From positions 310,001 to 374,000 of the forward strand of contig NW_026252099.1 of assembly GCF_025399195.1 (NCBI RefSeq): 64,000 nt of DNA, given 5' to 3'. The translations under genes were made by a program, and so were the position numbers. The notes below the pieces were generated by a model. The model saw nothing but the letters and a program-made list of their open reading frames with translations, did no database searches and was not told where the DNA came from. Shown here piece after piece: positions 49,011 through 59,331 of this stretch. Within the stretch, counting starts at the first letter, position 1. Each line of letters opens with the position of its first letter. This stretch comes from Umbelopsis ramanniana AG. Its lineage: Eukaryota > Mucoromycota > Umbelopsidomycetes > Umbelopsidales > Umbelopsidaceae.

Positions 49011-49835
49011 TCACCGTATTTTTAAGCGATACAGATTGAGAGTTTCATCAAAGGCAATATGCTTAGCTACTTTTCCGTGCCATTTGACGGTAGGAACTAA
49101 TTCTACATGGAAGAGTCGTTCCGCTTCTCGAATGAAAGCGTCTTGCGCAGCTTGGTTACGAACTTCACTCATGCACACAATGATGGTCGATGGAGTACAC
49201 AGCAAGGCCATTGTTTCTACCAGGTCAATAGCGCTGGCTTCGGAATAGATGCAGTCGCAAGCTAGGATATAATCTGGTTTATACCGATCTTTCGTTTTGT
49301 GGATAGCCTCTTTGTCACCCCAGAAAAGAGGTGCTACCACGATTTCCCCTTTGCCGTTGGGTTGAGCCATTATCCGACCGTCCAAATCTTTGCACACCAT
49401 ATCATTTAAACTGACATTGGATTTCATGGTGTCGACAAGTTCCTCAATGTCTGTCATAACTACCCGTTGCACTCCAAGTTTTGCAAGCATGATCCCCATC
49501 AAGCCAACTCCAGAGCCAAGCTCGATCCAGGTGGATGTATCATCCAATTTAACAGGTTCATGTCGATCTCTACGGTGATACAGTGCGAGATTTTGAAGGT
49601 AAGAGCAGAGGACCATCGAAGAAAGCCAAACATAACCGCCCAAGTGTGGCGAATGAGGGTCTTGTCCGAGCTGTATATTAATGTCCCCGATATGAACTGT
49701 CAAAACGTCGGCTGCTTGCAATTCCCAGCGATCTAGCTTTTGGAGGGATCTTGTAAACTGCTGGCCATCTTCCCATCCACTAATGGTGGCGATGGGTGGA
49801 CCCTCTGTGACTGATCGTTCAGCCTTGTGCTTCAT
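49011..49835 (-). CDS. METTL21-type (family 16) protein methyltransferase
   Basis: Single exon, 274 aa. A seven-beta-strand SAM-dependent enzyme: motif I is IELGSGVGLMGIMLAKLG, the acidic SAM-ribose site is VVMTDIEELVDTM, and the family signature appears as ILACDCIYSE. LGGYVWLSSMVLCSYLQN before motif I is typical of METTL21-like lysine methyltransferases, which modify chaperones or translation factors. The exact target cannot be read. The first ATG of the conserved frame is 49835. It lies just upstream of the DOCK gene on the same strand with about 150 bp between, so that gap must hold the DOCK promoter, or the two transcripts overlap. Confidence 0.88.
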   Translation of the reverse strand: MKHKAERSVTEGPPIATISGWEDGQQFTRSLQKLDRWELQAADVLTVHIGDINIQLGQDPHSPHLGGYVWLSSMVLCSYLQNLALYHRRDRHEPVKLDDTSTWIELGSGVGLMGIMLAKLGVQRVVMTDIEELVDTMKSNVSLNDMVCKDLDGRIMAQPNGKGEIVVAPLFWGDKEAIHKTKDRYKPDYILACDCIYSEASAIDLVETMALLCTPSTIIVCMSEVRNQAAQDAFIREAERLFHVELVPTVKWHGKVAKHIAFDETLNLYRLKIR

Positions 49836-49954
49836 TCGCTCGAACAAGTTGTGTGCTTAGAGGTGAAGCAACAGTACTGTGACTGCTCTTCCTTTCAAGT
49901 CAATTTCAAGAAAAAAAAGCACAGGTCTGACAGACGAAATACAGTTCGGTAGTC

Positions 49955-51461
49955 ATGGGCAAATCTTCAAAGGATAAGCGCGATGTGGCAAGTATCACAC
50001 TAGGTGGATTGCAAGGTTGAAATCAGCTGTTAATTTCCAGCATAGTATTATCGATTAGCAAAAGAACAAGGATGGAGAGCCCGAAGTGCTTTTAAACTGA
50101 TGCAGCTGGACGAAGAATTCAACTTGTTTGAAGGTCAGTAGTGATGGGCAGTGAAGGAAACTCTATACCAGTACTAAATAATTAATATCGTACAGGTATA
50201 CATAGAGCCGTCGATCTCTGTGCTGCACCGGGAAGTTGGTCACAAGTGCTCAGCAAACGTTTAAGGTATGCTACATTTATTAATGCATCGTTGATTATGT
50301 ATTTTTACTGATCACTCTATTCAATAGCGAGAACCACGCCAATAATCCTCAAGAAGAGCCACCAAAGATTGTTGCAGTTGATCTACAGGCCATGGTATGT
50401 CATCCGTTTTGATCAATCTCATAAATTTCGACTTATTTTCTCATGGGCGTCATGGTTTGTAGGCTCCACTTCCTGGAGTGATCCAGCTTCAAGGTGATAT
50501 CACCAAGGTCTCGACTGCTGAACAAATCATATCGTATTTTGAAGGAAAATTGTCTGATATTGTTGTATGCGATGGTGCTCCAGATGGTAAGGATCCCGAG
50601 CGGTATAGCATTTATCACAAGCATCAATGCTATAGATGGGCTAACCAGTGATGGATGAATAGTGACTGGTCTCCATGACATGGATGAATATATCCAAGCA
50701 CAACTTCTTCTTGCTGTAAGTAACCAACAACATCCTGGATGTGTGAATGGAAAAAAGCTAATATCAACGATTCTACCTAGGCACTCAACATTACAACTCA
50801 CGTTTTGCGACCCGGCGGCACATTCATTGCCAAAATTTTCAGAGGCAAAGATATCACACTTCTTTATTCACAACTCAAGGTTTTCTTCCCTGTGGTTACA
50901 TGCAGCAAACCACGAAGTTCTCGCAATTCTAGTATTGGTACGATATGATGCATGATTTATCCTGTGCACTTACTGGTTAAGAGTCTTGTGGAACTAAACT
51001 CTTTCCATTGGACTTTAGAATCATTCATTGTATGTCAGAACTATTCACCACCAGAAGGCTACGTTCCAACCATGGCAAATCCACTACTTGATTTCCACTA
51101 CAGTGGAGACAATCAATTGACTGGCCCTAATAGAACCATTGTTCCATTCATTGCTTGTGGAGACTTGAGGTAACCAACGAGTTGATCTCTGTAAACCCGC
51201 AGACATACTGTTCAGCTTGCTAATACCACTCTATCCATTTGCTCTAGCGGCTACGATTCTGACATGACCTATGCTCTAGAGGTTAGTATTGCTTGATACT
51301 TGGTTTGGTTCTGATAAGGCCATCGTGCTAATGTATATTTGTAATAGACGAAGGAAAACGGGGAATACAAGTCATTGGATCCATTACAACCACCCATTAG
51401 TGCGCCATACTTGAAAGCTTTGGAACTTAAGCGCAACAACTTCTATAACAGAGTAGCATAA
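49955..51461 (+). CDS. TRM7: tRNA anticodon-loop 2'-O-methyltransferase Trm7/FTSJ1
   Basis: Methylates ribose at positions 32 and 34 of certain tRNAs. Ten exons: 49955-49987, 50046-50133, 50196-50265, 50328-50394, 50463-50586, 50663-50715, 50781-50937, 51019-51169, 51248-51281 and 51348-51461, 296 aa. The RrmJ-type catalytic set K-D-K-E is visible in [36 protein letters not shown] and [15 protein letters not shown]; the SAM site is [14 protein letters not shown]. The first intron must start with GC (GTG then GCAAGT): only this gives the family-typical [20 protein letters not shown]. The short exons make it one of the most intron-dense genes here. Confidence 0.95.
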
Positions 51462-51591
51462 GCCGGCTAGACGTTCATATTTAGACCCATATATTGGTTT
51501 CGGTTTCAAATGTTTTTATATGCTTAATATGATTGATTTGGAAGTGCTGCAAGTCCACAAGTGTATAAAAGCTATTCTCATCCTTTGTGTA

Positions 51592-52707
51592 TTACAACTC
51601 CTTCCTGGTCTCCTTGATGCCTACTCTCGATTTCTCTTCCAAAGCATTATGCTCGTCAGCCAATCGGTCAAATTCCTTGTTTTGTTGAGCCGCCTGCTTT
51701 TTCAGCGTATCGTAGTCCAAGTGCTTCTTCTTTAATTCTGCGATCTCATCACGAAGTGTTTTTGACTCTGCGCCGTTCGTAACCTGGCCATTTGCTTCCA
51801 AAGCCTCCTCTGCTGCCGACAGCTCGAGCAGAAGTTGATGAGTACGGCTAAGGATGCTGCAATGCGAATGAGATATTAGGACCCGGAACCGGTTGGTTCG
51901 ATGATAATGATGAAGGTTAATTTACTTACAGAGACAAGAAAAGAGTAAAACCAGTCAAATAACTGTCGTGAAAAGAGTTATTTTTCGTGGCATAACATAA
52001 TTATAGCTCCAACAGTATTGCAGCACTTACAGGTTGCGCTGAGCGTAAAATTTACGAGCCGCAAGGGCAGCTCCAGAACGCATATCATGCATCATATGAG
52101 CGCCAGCTGCAGACTGATCATCTAGACCGCCAGGTCGTTGCAGACGGTTGATTGCGTCTATGAAATTTTTTCCCTTAGCAAACACGATACGTTGAAGCCA
52201 GCAGCTGTCTGAAATCCGACACCATACACACTTACCGATGAACAATACAAACACGAACCTGATTTACGAACATCGTTAGCTTCTATGCCATAGAATTATC
52301 ACATGCTATTCCACTTACACAAATACGATCTTAAGAATATGGATAGCCTTGGCGACCTATAGAAGTAAACTTGTCAATGCACTGGCAGGTCAGCCATTGG
52401 ATCACTGTCCAAATTTGGACTCTATCTTACCATCGGAGACGTGGACACAAACTTGACGAGCTGACGACGCCAGTGTTTAGGAAGGGGAAGCTATTGGTAA
52501 AATATTCATTGAAATGCGTCAGTGAGTAGCCGGTCGCGAAGCTTCAAGAGGCTGTAACCTACGATCAAAACGCCAAAGATCACGATCTACAGAACCAGGA
52601 ATCAATAGTCAGTGTCGATACAGAACAGTCGACAAATTTCAGGTTTTTCTAACTACACATACCTCTGTGACCATTATGCCAAAGCATATCGAATAATGAA
52701 GCGCCAT
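51592..52707 (-). CDS. BAP31/Yet-family ER membrane protein
   Basis: An ER protein that helps sort membrane proteins in yeast and animals. Eight exons: 52707-52663, 52586-52563, 52490-52431, 52356-52319, 52258-52236, 52157-52031, 51962-51930 and 51856-51592, 204 aa. Four exons are under 40 nt, two of them 23 and 24 nt. Translation gives three N-terminal membrane spans (MALHYSICFGIMVTEIVIFG, IHILKIVFVFVFVLFIDAIN, LYLTGFTLFLSLILSRTHQL) linked by LPFPKHWRRQLVKFV, then a cytosolic coiled coil (TLRDEIAELKKKHLDYDTLK onward). The C-terminus ends RKEL rather than the classic KKXX retrieval signal. Confidence 0.9.
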
Positions 52708-52963
52708 TGTGTGTTATCAACAAGTAATGACGGAAGAGTTAATCCCAACATCGCGGGGGAGGGAAGTCTCATTATTGCGGCGGAGAATCAAAATGCTTGG
52801 CTGGACTGTCGTCACTGTGCAAAACGGGAATCACGCTCAAAAGGATTGCTTATAATTTTTTTCATCTACTGTATTTACAAAAACAACGACTTCATTTCTG
52901 TGAGCTAGCCCAAGGATTAGAACATGAATAAAGAAAAAAAATGGAAAATAAAAGAAAGTAGGG

Positions 52964-55707
52964 TTATTGCATGCGCATTTGATTGTAGCCGTGAGATTGA
53001 TGGTATTGTGGCATGGGGGGTGGAACACCTTGTTGTTGTTGATGCATCATCATATCCCGGTACTGCTGAACTCTCATAAATTGCTGCTGTTGGGCATGTG
53101 CCAGCTGCCCAGGATTTGGTGGTTGCTGCATGGAGAGTTGTTGAAGCTGAGCTGGACTCATGCCGTTCGGAAGTGCTTGAGGAGGCGGTGGCGGTGGCTG
53201 TCGCTTTGTGATCTCGGCCTGCACTTGATATTGGATCTTCTTCAAATTGGCTCGTTCTTGATACAACTGATGTCGCTCGCGTTCAACATGACGCTTCTCT
53301 TCTTCAACAGCAGCTTCCAAATCCTGAAATTGGGTCAACCGCAATTCAAACTTCTCAACTTGCTTTCCAATGTATTCGCATGTCAGTTTAGAAATACGCT
53401 TTTCTTCCTCAAAATTGGGCACAGTCATAGTGGTGGCTGCTTTGTCGTCATCGGTTGTGGTCTTGTCCGCTTCATCTCCTTTGCTCTTGTCCACGTCCAT
53501 CTCACTCTCAGTCTTCTCCTTCTTCACTGCAATGCCCAGCTTTCCTTCCATACCAAGCTCTTTCAATGTAGTGCGAGCAGCAGCCGCAGCGACATCTGGG
53601 TCGACGGTAGAGGCTAAGAATGCAACCACCGACATGATTGGGTTTTCTCCTTGGCTTTCCTTTGACAACTTGTACTGTAGCATTCCTAAATCTGACATGG
53701 TGGTCATGGAGTAAGGGTCTTCCAGTGGCAAATGGAGGAAATGCAAAATGCATTCATCGCGAGTTCGTGTGCCAACATGCTGTGAAACTGCAGACCAGTC
53801 TGATGAATACATCTCCAGGCCTTCCAGAAGCAACAAAGACTCTTGATCAGTCCAAACGGTTTCTTCCTTCTCTTTTGCTTCGACCTTTGTTTTCCGAATG
53901 AAGTCTCCACTGAAGAGCTTGGCGGGAAACTTGCCATCCACATAACAGCTCTCGCAAAGATGTACGTGTGGTGGTTTGCTGCTTTGATATGTAACATCTT
54001 CGCATGTCTTCCCGCAGCTAGTACATTCATTAGGTTCGTCTGCCTCTTCCTTAGCTGTGCCATTCAGTTGATTATTTGATTTGGCAAAAACGTTCTTTCT
54101 CAATTCCAAGTTTGTGTCGAGAGCTTTGCGTGCTGGACTCTCATTAGAGGATGTAACAGTCCCAGCTGGCTTTCCTTGGGAAGGAGTAGCAGCCTGATGC
54201 GATTGTAGTGCACGAGGCAGTTCCGCGGAAGGTCTAAAGTGACCACTGAGCGGTGCGCCGAGATTGGAAGGTCGTGCATCGGGATCAACCTATAAGAAGC
54301 GGTGAGAAGCTAATACAGCCTTTACATTATAGACGACTGTGATGCTTACCTGATAATTGATCAGACCCCATTGCTCTAAAAATGCATGTACTCGAATAAT
54401 AGCGCAAACATCACCAGCCAAGTTTCGTCTACATGCCGTGACCGTCAAATATTCTAGTGGATTCAACCTATACGTGTTGATCATGAAATCGCGGTACTCT
54501 TTGTATACAGCAGGCGTTTTAGTTTTGTTGCGATTGTTGAAGAATTCCGGTAATGATTTTCGTTCAATTTCGTGAATGGATGCAAGGTCATGCCAGGCTG
54601 CATACGATGGGAGAAGGACTTCGTATTGTTGTTGTACAAGATATTTTCGAGCTTCTTCCTCAATTTCCAAATCCTCACCGAGATTGCTTTCTTCCAATTT
54701 GATCTGTCCGTCGGTAGCAGCATCAGGTTCGTCGGTTCTAGACTTTTTTAAGGCACCTTCATGCGTCTGTTCGGCATCAGCAATGGGTCGTTTGTTGGTC
54801 GATTCAATGGGCTCGGCATTTTCAACTTGATATTCTTGCTCATTGGCCCACTCGTTAAAGGTGTAACTGCTGTTGAGCCAATCGACACTGACATGGTATG
54901 GCTGGTGGTCATCGTGCTCCGCTTTGCTACTAGTAGAAGCCACACCTTGCAATTGATGAATGTCTTCTACCCATTCATTATATGAATCAGGGTACCCAAC
55001 CCAGTGCACCAGTGTCCTTCCATCACGGTCACTGACGACCTTATATTCGTTATCCTGAATACCACTCGGTTGATTGTAGATAATATGGGTAGCAGTTGTC
55101 GCGTTCGTAACATATTCAGCTAGAATTTAACAAATTTTTTAATACCAAGCAAAGAGCATCTGATAGTGAGTTCACCGTGTTATTTACCTTCGAGTTCGGC
55201 GATCTTTTTCTGCAGATCTGGTTTATCGGCAGCTGGCACGTTGGATGCAAAAGCAATTTTTCTCTTCTTCAAGAGACCTAGTTCCTTGAGTTGACGAATA
55301 ACATACTTGAGCATGTCGATATTAGTTCCTCTCTCTTCATTTGCATTGAACTGCCAATCAGCAATGTCGTTTTCCGAGCGAAACTGGTAAGCAGCAAATA
55401 GAATGTGGTAAAGGGGAGAATCCGCATTGAGGTGTTCAAGAGAGAAAAACGAGGACGGCAGTCTTGGCGAAATAGACGAGCCATTTTGTCGTGCACTGAA
55501 AGCGTCAGATGGACTCAAGACATTGTTTTGAAACTGTTGGAAATGCGCAATGAAGTATGCCAATTCCGGAGCGGTAAATGATGTATCTGCACCCTCACTG
55601 TCCAGGGCAGTTCGTAAAGGCTCACACAATGATTCAAACGAATGGATTGTGCTAGGTTGTTCATAGAATGTGAAGTCAACACGTGATGGCGAGCGGTCCA
55701 GTGGCAT
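52964..55707 (-). CDS. SWI/SNF-RSC core subunit Swi3/Rsc8/SMARCC
   Basis: Dimeric scaffold of SWI/SNF-class nucleosome remodellers. Three exons: 55707-55188, 55119-54350 and 54289-52964, 871 aa. Order of domains: an N-terminal module with a chromo-like part ([20 protein letters not shown] then SYNEWVEDI) as in animal SMARCC; a SWIRM domain ([20 protein letters not shown] and [19 protein letters not shown]); a zinc finger ([14 protein letters not shown], then [13 protein letters not shown]); a SANT domain ([39 protein letters not shown]); a coiled coil ([20 protein letters not shown]) and a Gln/Pro-rich tail. The N-terminal module makes it closer to SMARCC than to the shorter Rsc8. Confidence 0.94.
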
Positions 55708-55976
55708 GCTGAGCGATGACTTGTTTGCCTCAATCGAGGGATGCGCGCAATCAGGCTTGGAGCTGGTGTTCGTGCGCGCTTGTTAAAAAAAAAGCGCAAC
55801 GATCAAAGGCTGGTGAGATATATCACGTGTGATGATGTCACCCATGCGCAATTTCCTCTCACTGCAATTTGATTTCGTGGCAGTAAATGAAAGGTGTTTA
55901 GCGAGATGTCATATAATATAGACCAACAAGACTTCCGAGCGAGAAGTTGGATGATTCTAGACAGCTCCCCAGCAAT

Positions 55977-56228
55977 ATGAGTGAATTCTATCCTATTCAC
56001 CGGAACTCGTTGAACATACACTATGACAACGCGCATCGAATAGAGGATGTCCTGGGCGTCCAATACGAAGAGTCTCTGTTGCTGACAATTACAAAGGAAC
56101 TGTGCCCAGTTCGGTCCTTCAAGGCATTAAAATATCATCCATTGGCATCCAAACGACGATCTGACAAAGTACTTGTCAATTCTAAAGATCCGTCTAAACC
56201 TTTGAAAACCACCACTATTTCCACATGA
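55977..56228 (+). CDS. Hypothetical small protein, 83 aa
   Basis: A single exon starting at ATG 55977, about 270 bp from the divergent SMARCC start; a TATA-like ATATAATATA lies roughly 65 bp upstream. It reads MSEFYPIHRNSLNIHYDNAH, then RIEDVLGVQYEESLLLTITK and a basic Lys/Arg tail. There is no known domain. An antisense frame of similar length exists, so coding status rests only on start placement and composition. Confidence 0.35.
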   Translation: MSEFYPIHRNSLNIHYDNAHRIEDVLGVQYEESLLLTITKELCPVRSFKALKYHPLASKRRSDKVLVNSKDPSKPLKTTTIST

Positions 56229-56780
56229 TTTCGCGAATTGGTGCGTCTCTCGACTTCGCAAAGTCGGTTCCTTCAGTCCGCTTCATCGCTTGCGATCTGG
56301 CCTTAGCTCGCGACGCTCTATTGTCCGTCGTCATCACTATGGGAAGCTGGTCTTTTTCAGATTTGTTCGACAATCACTATCGTCGCCAAAGCCTACAAAA
56401 GAAAATATTGCAAATTTTATTTTAAGGCTATAGCTCTTCTTTGCCAAGTCTAGGCTGAAGCAGCATCTCTAGACTCATGTTCGGAAGTTCGATGGACTTC
56501 ACGAATTTTCTAGAGAAGTTTATTTCGACGAAAAATGAGATCCAGTAATGTAAACACGGATATAAATGCATATTAGAAATAAAATCAGACAAATGCAAAT
56601 TCCGTGAAATAAAACCAACCCTGCCTGCAGGAGTTTTGCACGAAGCGCTTTTTGATAGCCAAATTTCAAGGTCGCTGTTGGATGAATGCACGTGACTCTC
56701 TCAAATTTACGATGATTGCAAAAAAACACAAAAATTTAGAGACTACACTTTCAAGTCAATACAGTTGCTGTCAAGGCTCG
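56229..56780. other. Intergenic upstream of mitochondrial uS5
   Basis: About 550 bp, A/T-rich. Minus-strand ORFs of 69-87 codons here overlap in different frames and look like chance. Nothing else seen. Confidence 0.45.
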
Positions 56781-57827
56781 ATGCAGTCCATTTCTCGAGC
56801 ATTTTCAAAGCTCTCTGTAGCTTCATATTCAAAGACCTTGAATGGTATGTCTTGACAATGAACCCCAGTGGAAACCTTTGCCCCATGGTGTAGTAAGCAT
56901 TATACTAAACCTCCATTTTTCCAGCTGCAGTGCCATGTGCATTGATTCGGTCATACGCTACAACTTCCAACAGGGCACCGAGACATCGCTTGTTAGACGA
57001 AAGTAATGCTGCTGATCTTTCAAAGGTCGATCCCATTCTTGATTTCTCTGACAACAAGCCTGCAAACTTGGATCAGTCAAAGACTTTTCCATTCAACCGA
57101 CCACCTGAAGTAGTTCTTAACACAGTCACGGACAATGTCGACACGCCGTTGGATCGCCTCGAGCAAATGCGCTTGTTGAAGAAGGCTCTTGTTGTCAAGC
57201 GTGTCGTCAACATGAACGGTAAAGGAAAGCAACCTTCTATGTACGCACTCGTTGTGGTCGGAAACGGCAATGGCCTCGCTGGGTATGGTGAGGGTAAGGA
57301 TGAGGAAGCTAGCCGAGCAGTACGAAAAGCAACCAACCGAGCGATCAAGAACATGCGATACTTTGAACGTTATGATGAGCGAACCCTTGCTATGGATGTT
57401 TCACACAAATTCCATGCTACTACCATTCACCTTCGCAGCCGACCTCCAGGTAATTATAATTTGTACTGAACTTGCATTGACATCTGCAGGTCTTTTTTTT
57501 ATTCCCTAGTCTTCTGTTTCTAACTTGGTTACTCTCACTATTATTTATAACCTGCTTGTACCTGCTTGGCCGGGTTAACACAAATATTCATCCCTTTGGT
57601 TCCTCCGACTAGGTTTTGGTAATCGATCCAATCATTATATCCACGAAATTTGCCGTTGTGTCGGTATTCATGATTTGAGCGGTAAGGTGATGGGATCACG
57701 CACACCTATGAACGTCATCAAGGCTACATTCGAAGCTCTCCAACATCAAAAGTTCCCTGAGGAAATTGCACAACTTAGAGGCAAGAAGCTGGCTGATGTT
57801 CAACACACATACTATGGAGCACAATAG
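56781..57827 (+). CDS. MRPS5: Mitochondrial ribosomal protein uS5m
   Basis: Small-subunit protein of the mitochondrial ribosome. Three exons: 56781-56844, 56925-57449 and 57613-57827, 267 aa. The N-terminus (MQSISRAFSKLSVASYSKTL then LIRSYATTSNRAP) is a mitochondrial presequence. The S5 core follows: LVVKRVVNMNGKGKQPSMYA, VVVGNGNGLAGYGEGKDEEA, then IHLRSRPPGFGNRSNHYIHE with ICRCVGIHDLSGKVMGSRTP, and NVIKATFEALQHQ. The G-x-G-N-G-x-G loop and the C-terminal lobe are intact. The last intron (163 nt) is longer than most here. Confidence 0.93.
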
Positions 57828-58116
57828 ATTATTTTTTTTTTAGAATGACCCTCCGTTCGGGTGCAGTATTTTTACTTCTTTGCATTATAGTATATATAAA
57901 AAAAGCCAATTTTTTTGCTAAAGACCATTCCTGGAGAAGAAGCCATGAAGAACAGTTCTGGTTCACGCGCGGTCAGGTGAGCATGCTGTTTATGGGACAA
58001 CCCTCAATTTTTAGAAGTGACTGTCAGGGACTTGAAACAACTTGCTTTCTGGGTCCAGGCCTTCTCACCAGCACAAACAAAACAAAAAAAATAGAAAGCA
58101 GTGTTAGCCAGGAGCA
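57828..58116. other. Intergenic
   Basis: Just under 300 bp; overlapping plus ORFs lack features. Nothing noted beyond A runs. Confidence 0.4.
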
Positions 58117-58124
58117 TATAAAAA
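58117..58124 (+). promoter_or_regulatory. TATA box before a small Arg-rich ORF
   Basis: TATAAAAA lies 48 bp before ATG 58165, with a C/T-rich initiator stretch (CTTTGTCCTTTTCACTTTT) in between. This layout matches the other TATA genes in the window. Confidence 0.5.
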
Positions 58125-58164
58125 GCAGAAAGTCTTTCACTTTGTCCTTTTCACTTTTATCCAC

Positions 58165-58401
58165 ATGTTTGATTTCCTTATCCCACGTCGTCAGTCTTCA
58201 ATGTCTTCCCGCCGCCCATCAACACGGAGGCGAAGGCGCTCTGATTCCGACCTTGATATAAAACCATCCAGCAATAAGGCTTCAATACTACCAACCCGGC
58301 CTGGCCTTCCATCACATCAATCCTATTTTCTGGATGTGTATATATCTTTTCCTAGCTTGGAGGATGAAGAAAATATTTGCAATAACGGCATATTGTCGTA
58401 A
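58165..58401 (+). CDS. Hypothetical Arg/Ser-rich small protein, 78 aa
   Basis: Reads MFDFLIPRRQSSMSSRRPST then RRRRRSDSDLD, a Pro/Ser stretch and an acidic C-terminal part (SFPSLEDEENI). The basic cluster could be a nuclear signal. The main support is the well-placed TATA box and pyrimidine-rich leader; there is no homology I recognise. It may be only the first exon of a longer gene or a spurious frame. Confidence 0.35.
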   Translation: MFDFLIPRRQSSMSSRRPSTRRRRRSDSDLDIKPSSNKASILPTRPGLPSHQSYFLDVYISFPSLEDEENICNNGILS

Positions 58402-59331
58402 ATCAAAAAATTCCTTGGCGAAGCGAAAAGATAACCAGGGGGAGCTTTTATGAAAATGGGAAAGCAGTGCGCCGCCCAATCAACAAATAGTCACATACCT
58501 TATTTTTTACATGGATACTTTCAAGCATCTGTACCTCTGCATTTTACTCTAGCATAAAATTCATCTAAATATAAAAATGTCATGCTGAAGAAATGGTGGC
58601 ATACCATTCAATGGTATGATCATTGTATTGAACCAAAGCAGTGAATTTGAAGACGATCTCGAGTGTATGATGTTGTTGGATTATTTCCTTCATGTTCAAT
58701 ACACTGAAATATATGCATGAATGGTCATTCGACATATTATATGAGTGAGCAAAAGCAAAAAGGAACCAGGAAGATATTTATGGCTTTATCAGAACCTAAT
58801 GCGCTTTCAAGTGGGTGTCGGTAGCGACTTTGAAATCACTTTTACAAATGGTTGCCATTCGTATACATACCCTGTGCAAAAACCGCCTTCTTTGATTTAC
58901 AAACAGGATATCAATAAGGTAAACTTTCGGCTAATTTCTTTGTTTCACGCAGTTACGATAGCTTTAAGTGTGTGTAACATCTTGGCTTTGGATGAAGATT
59001 TCTCATCCAATTTTGAAGGCATTCGCTTCTATGTAATTAAAAATATTTTTTACATAGAAATAATCAGTGAGATGATATACAATATGTTTCATCAGATTTG
59101 GTGATATATCTTTGAATGGGAGGGAGAGAAATGGCTGATCAGTCAATGAACCAAGTTCCTTGTGTTGTAGCAGTCACTAATTCTATATAACACTCGAAAG
59201 TAAGTAGCCTTTTTCCTTTGTAACATCGCTTCCTCATCCCTTAGCTTCGTTCTTAAGACCTTTCCAAGCTGCTTCTCCCTCTGACAAATTTCTGCTCTGG
59301 TGTGTCTCCATTCGCCACACATTCATCGTTC
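58402..59331. other. Intergenic, about 930 bp
   Basis: Contains an open plus frame at 58745-59104 whose first ATG comes 18 codons in, with membrane-like Ile/Phe-rich composition and no known domain. I do not call it a gene. The last ~100 bp are C/T-rich, likely the promoter and leader of the dsRBD gene. Confidence 0.4.

Noticed and set aside
52967-53714. 216- and 114-codon plus ORFs inside the SMARCC gene
   Set aside because: Mirror frames of the Gln-rich and coiled-coil coding region, rich in Leu and His as expected for antisense of Gln/Glu codons.
58745-59104. 119-codon plus ORF
   Set aside because: Opens with a non-ATG codon, Ile/Phe-rich A/T-driven composition, no splice partners.
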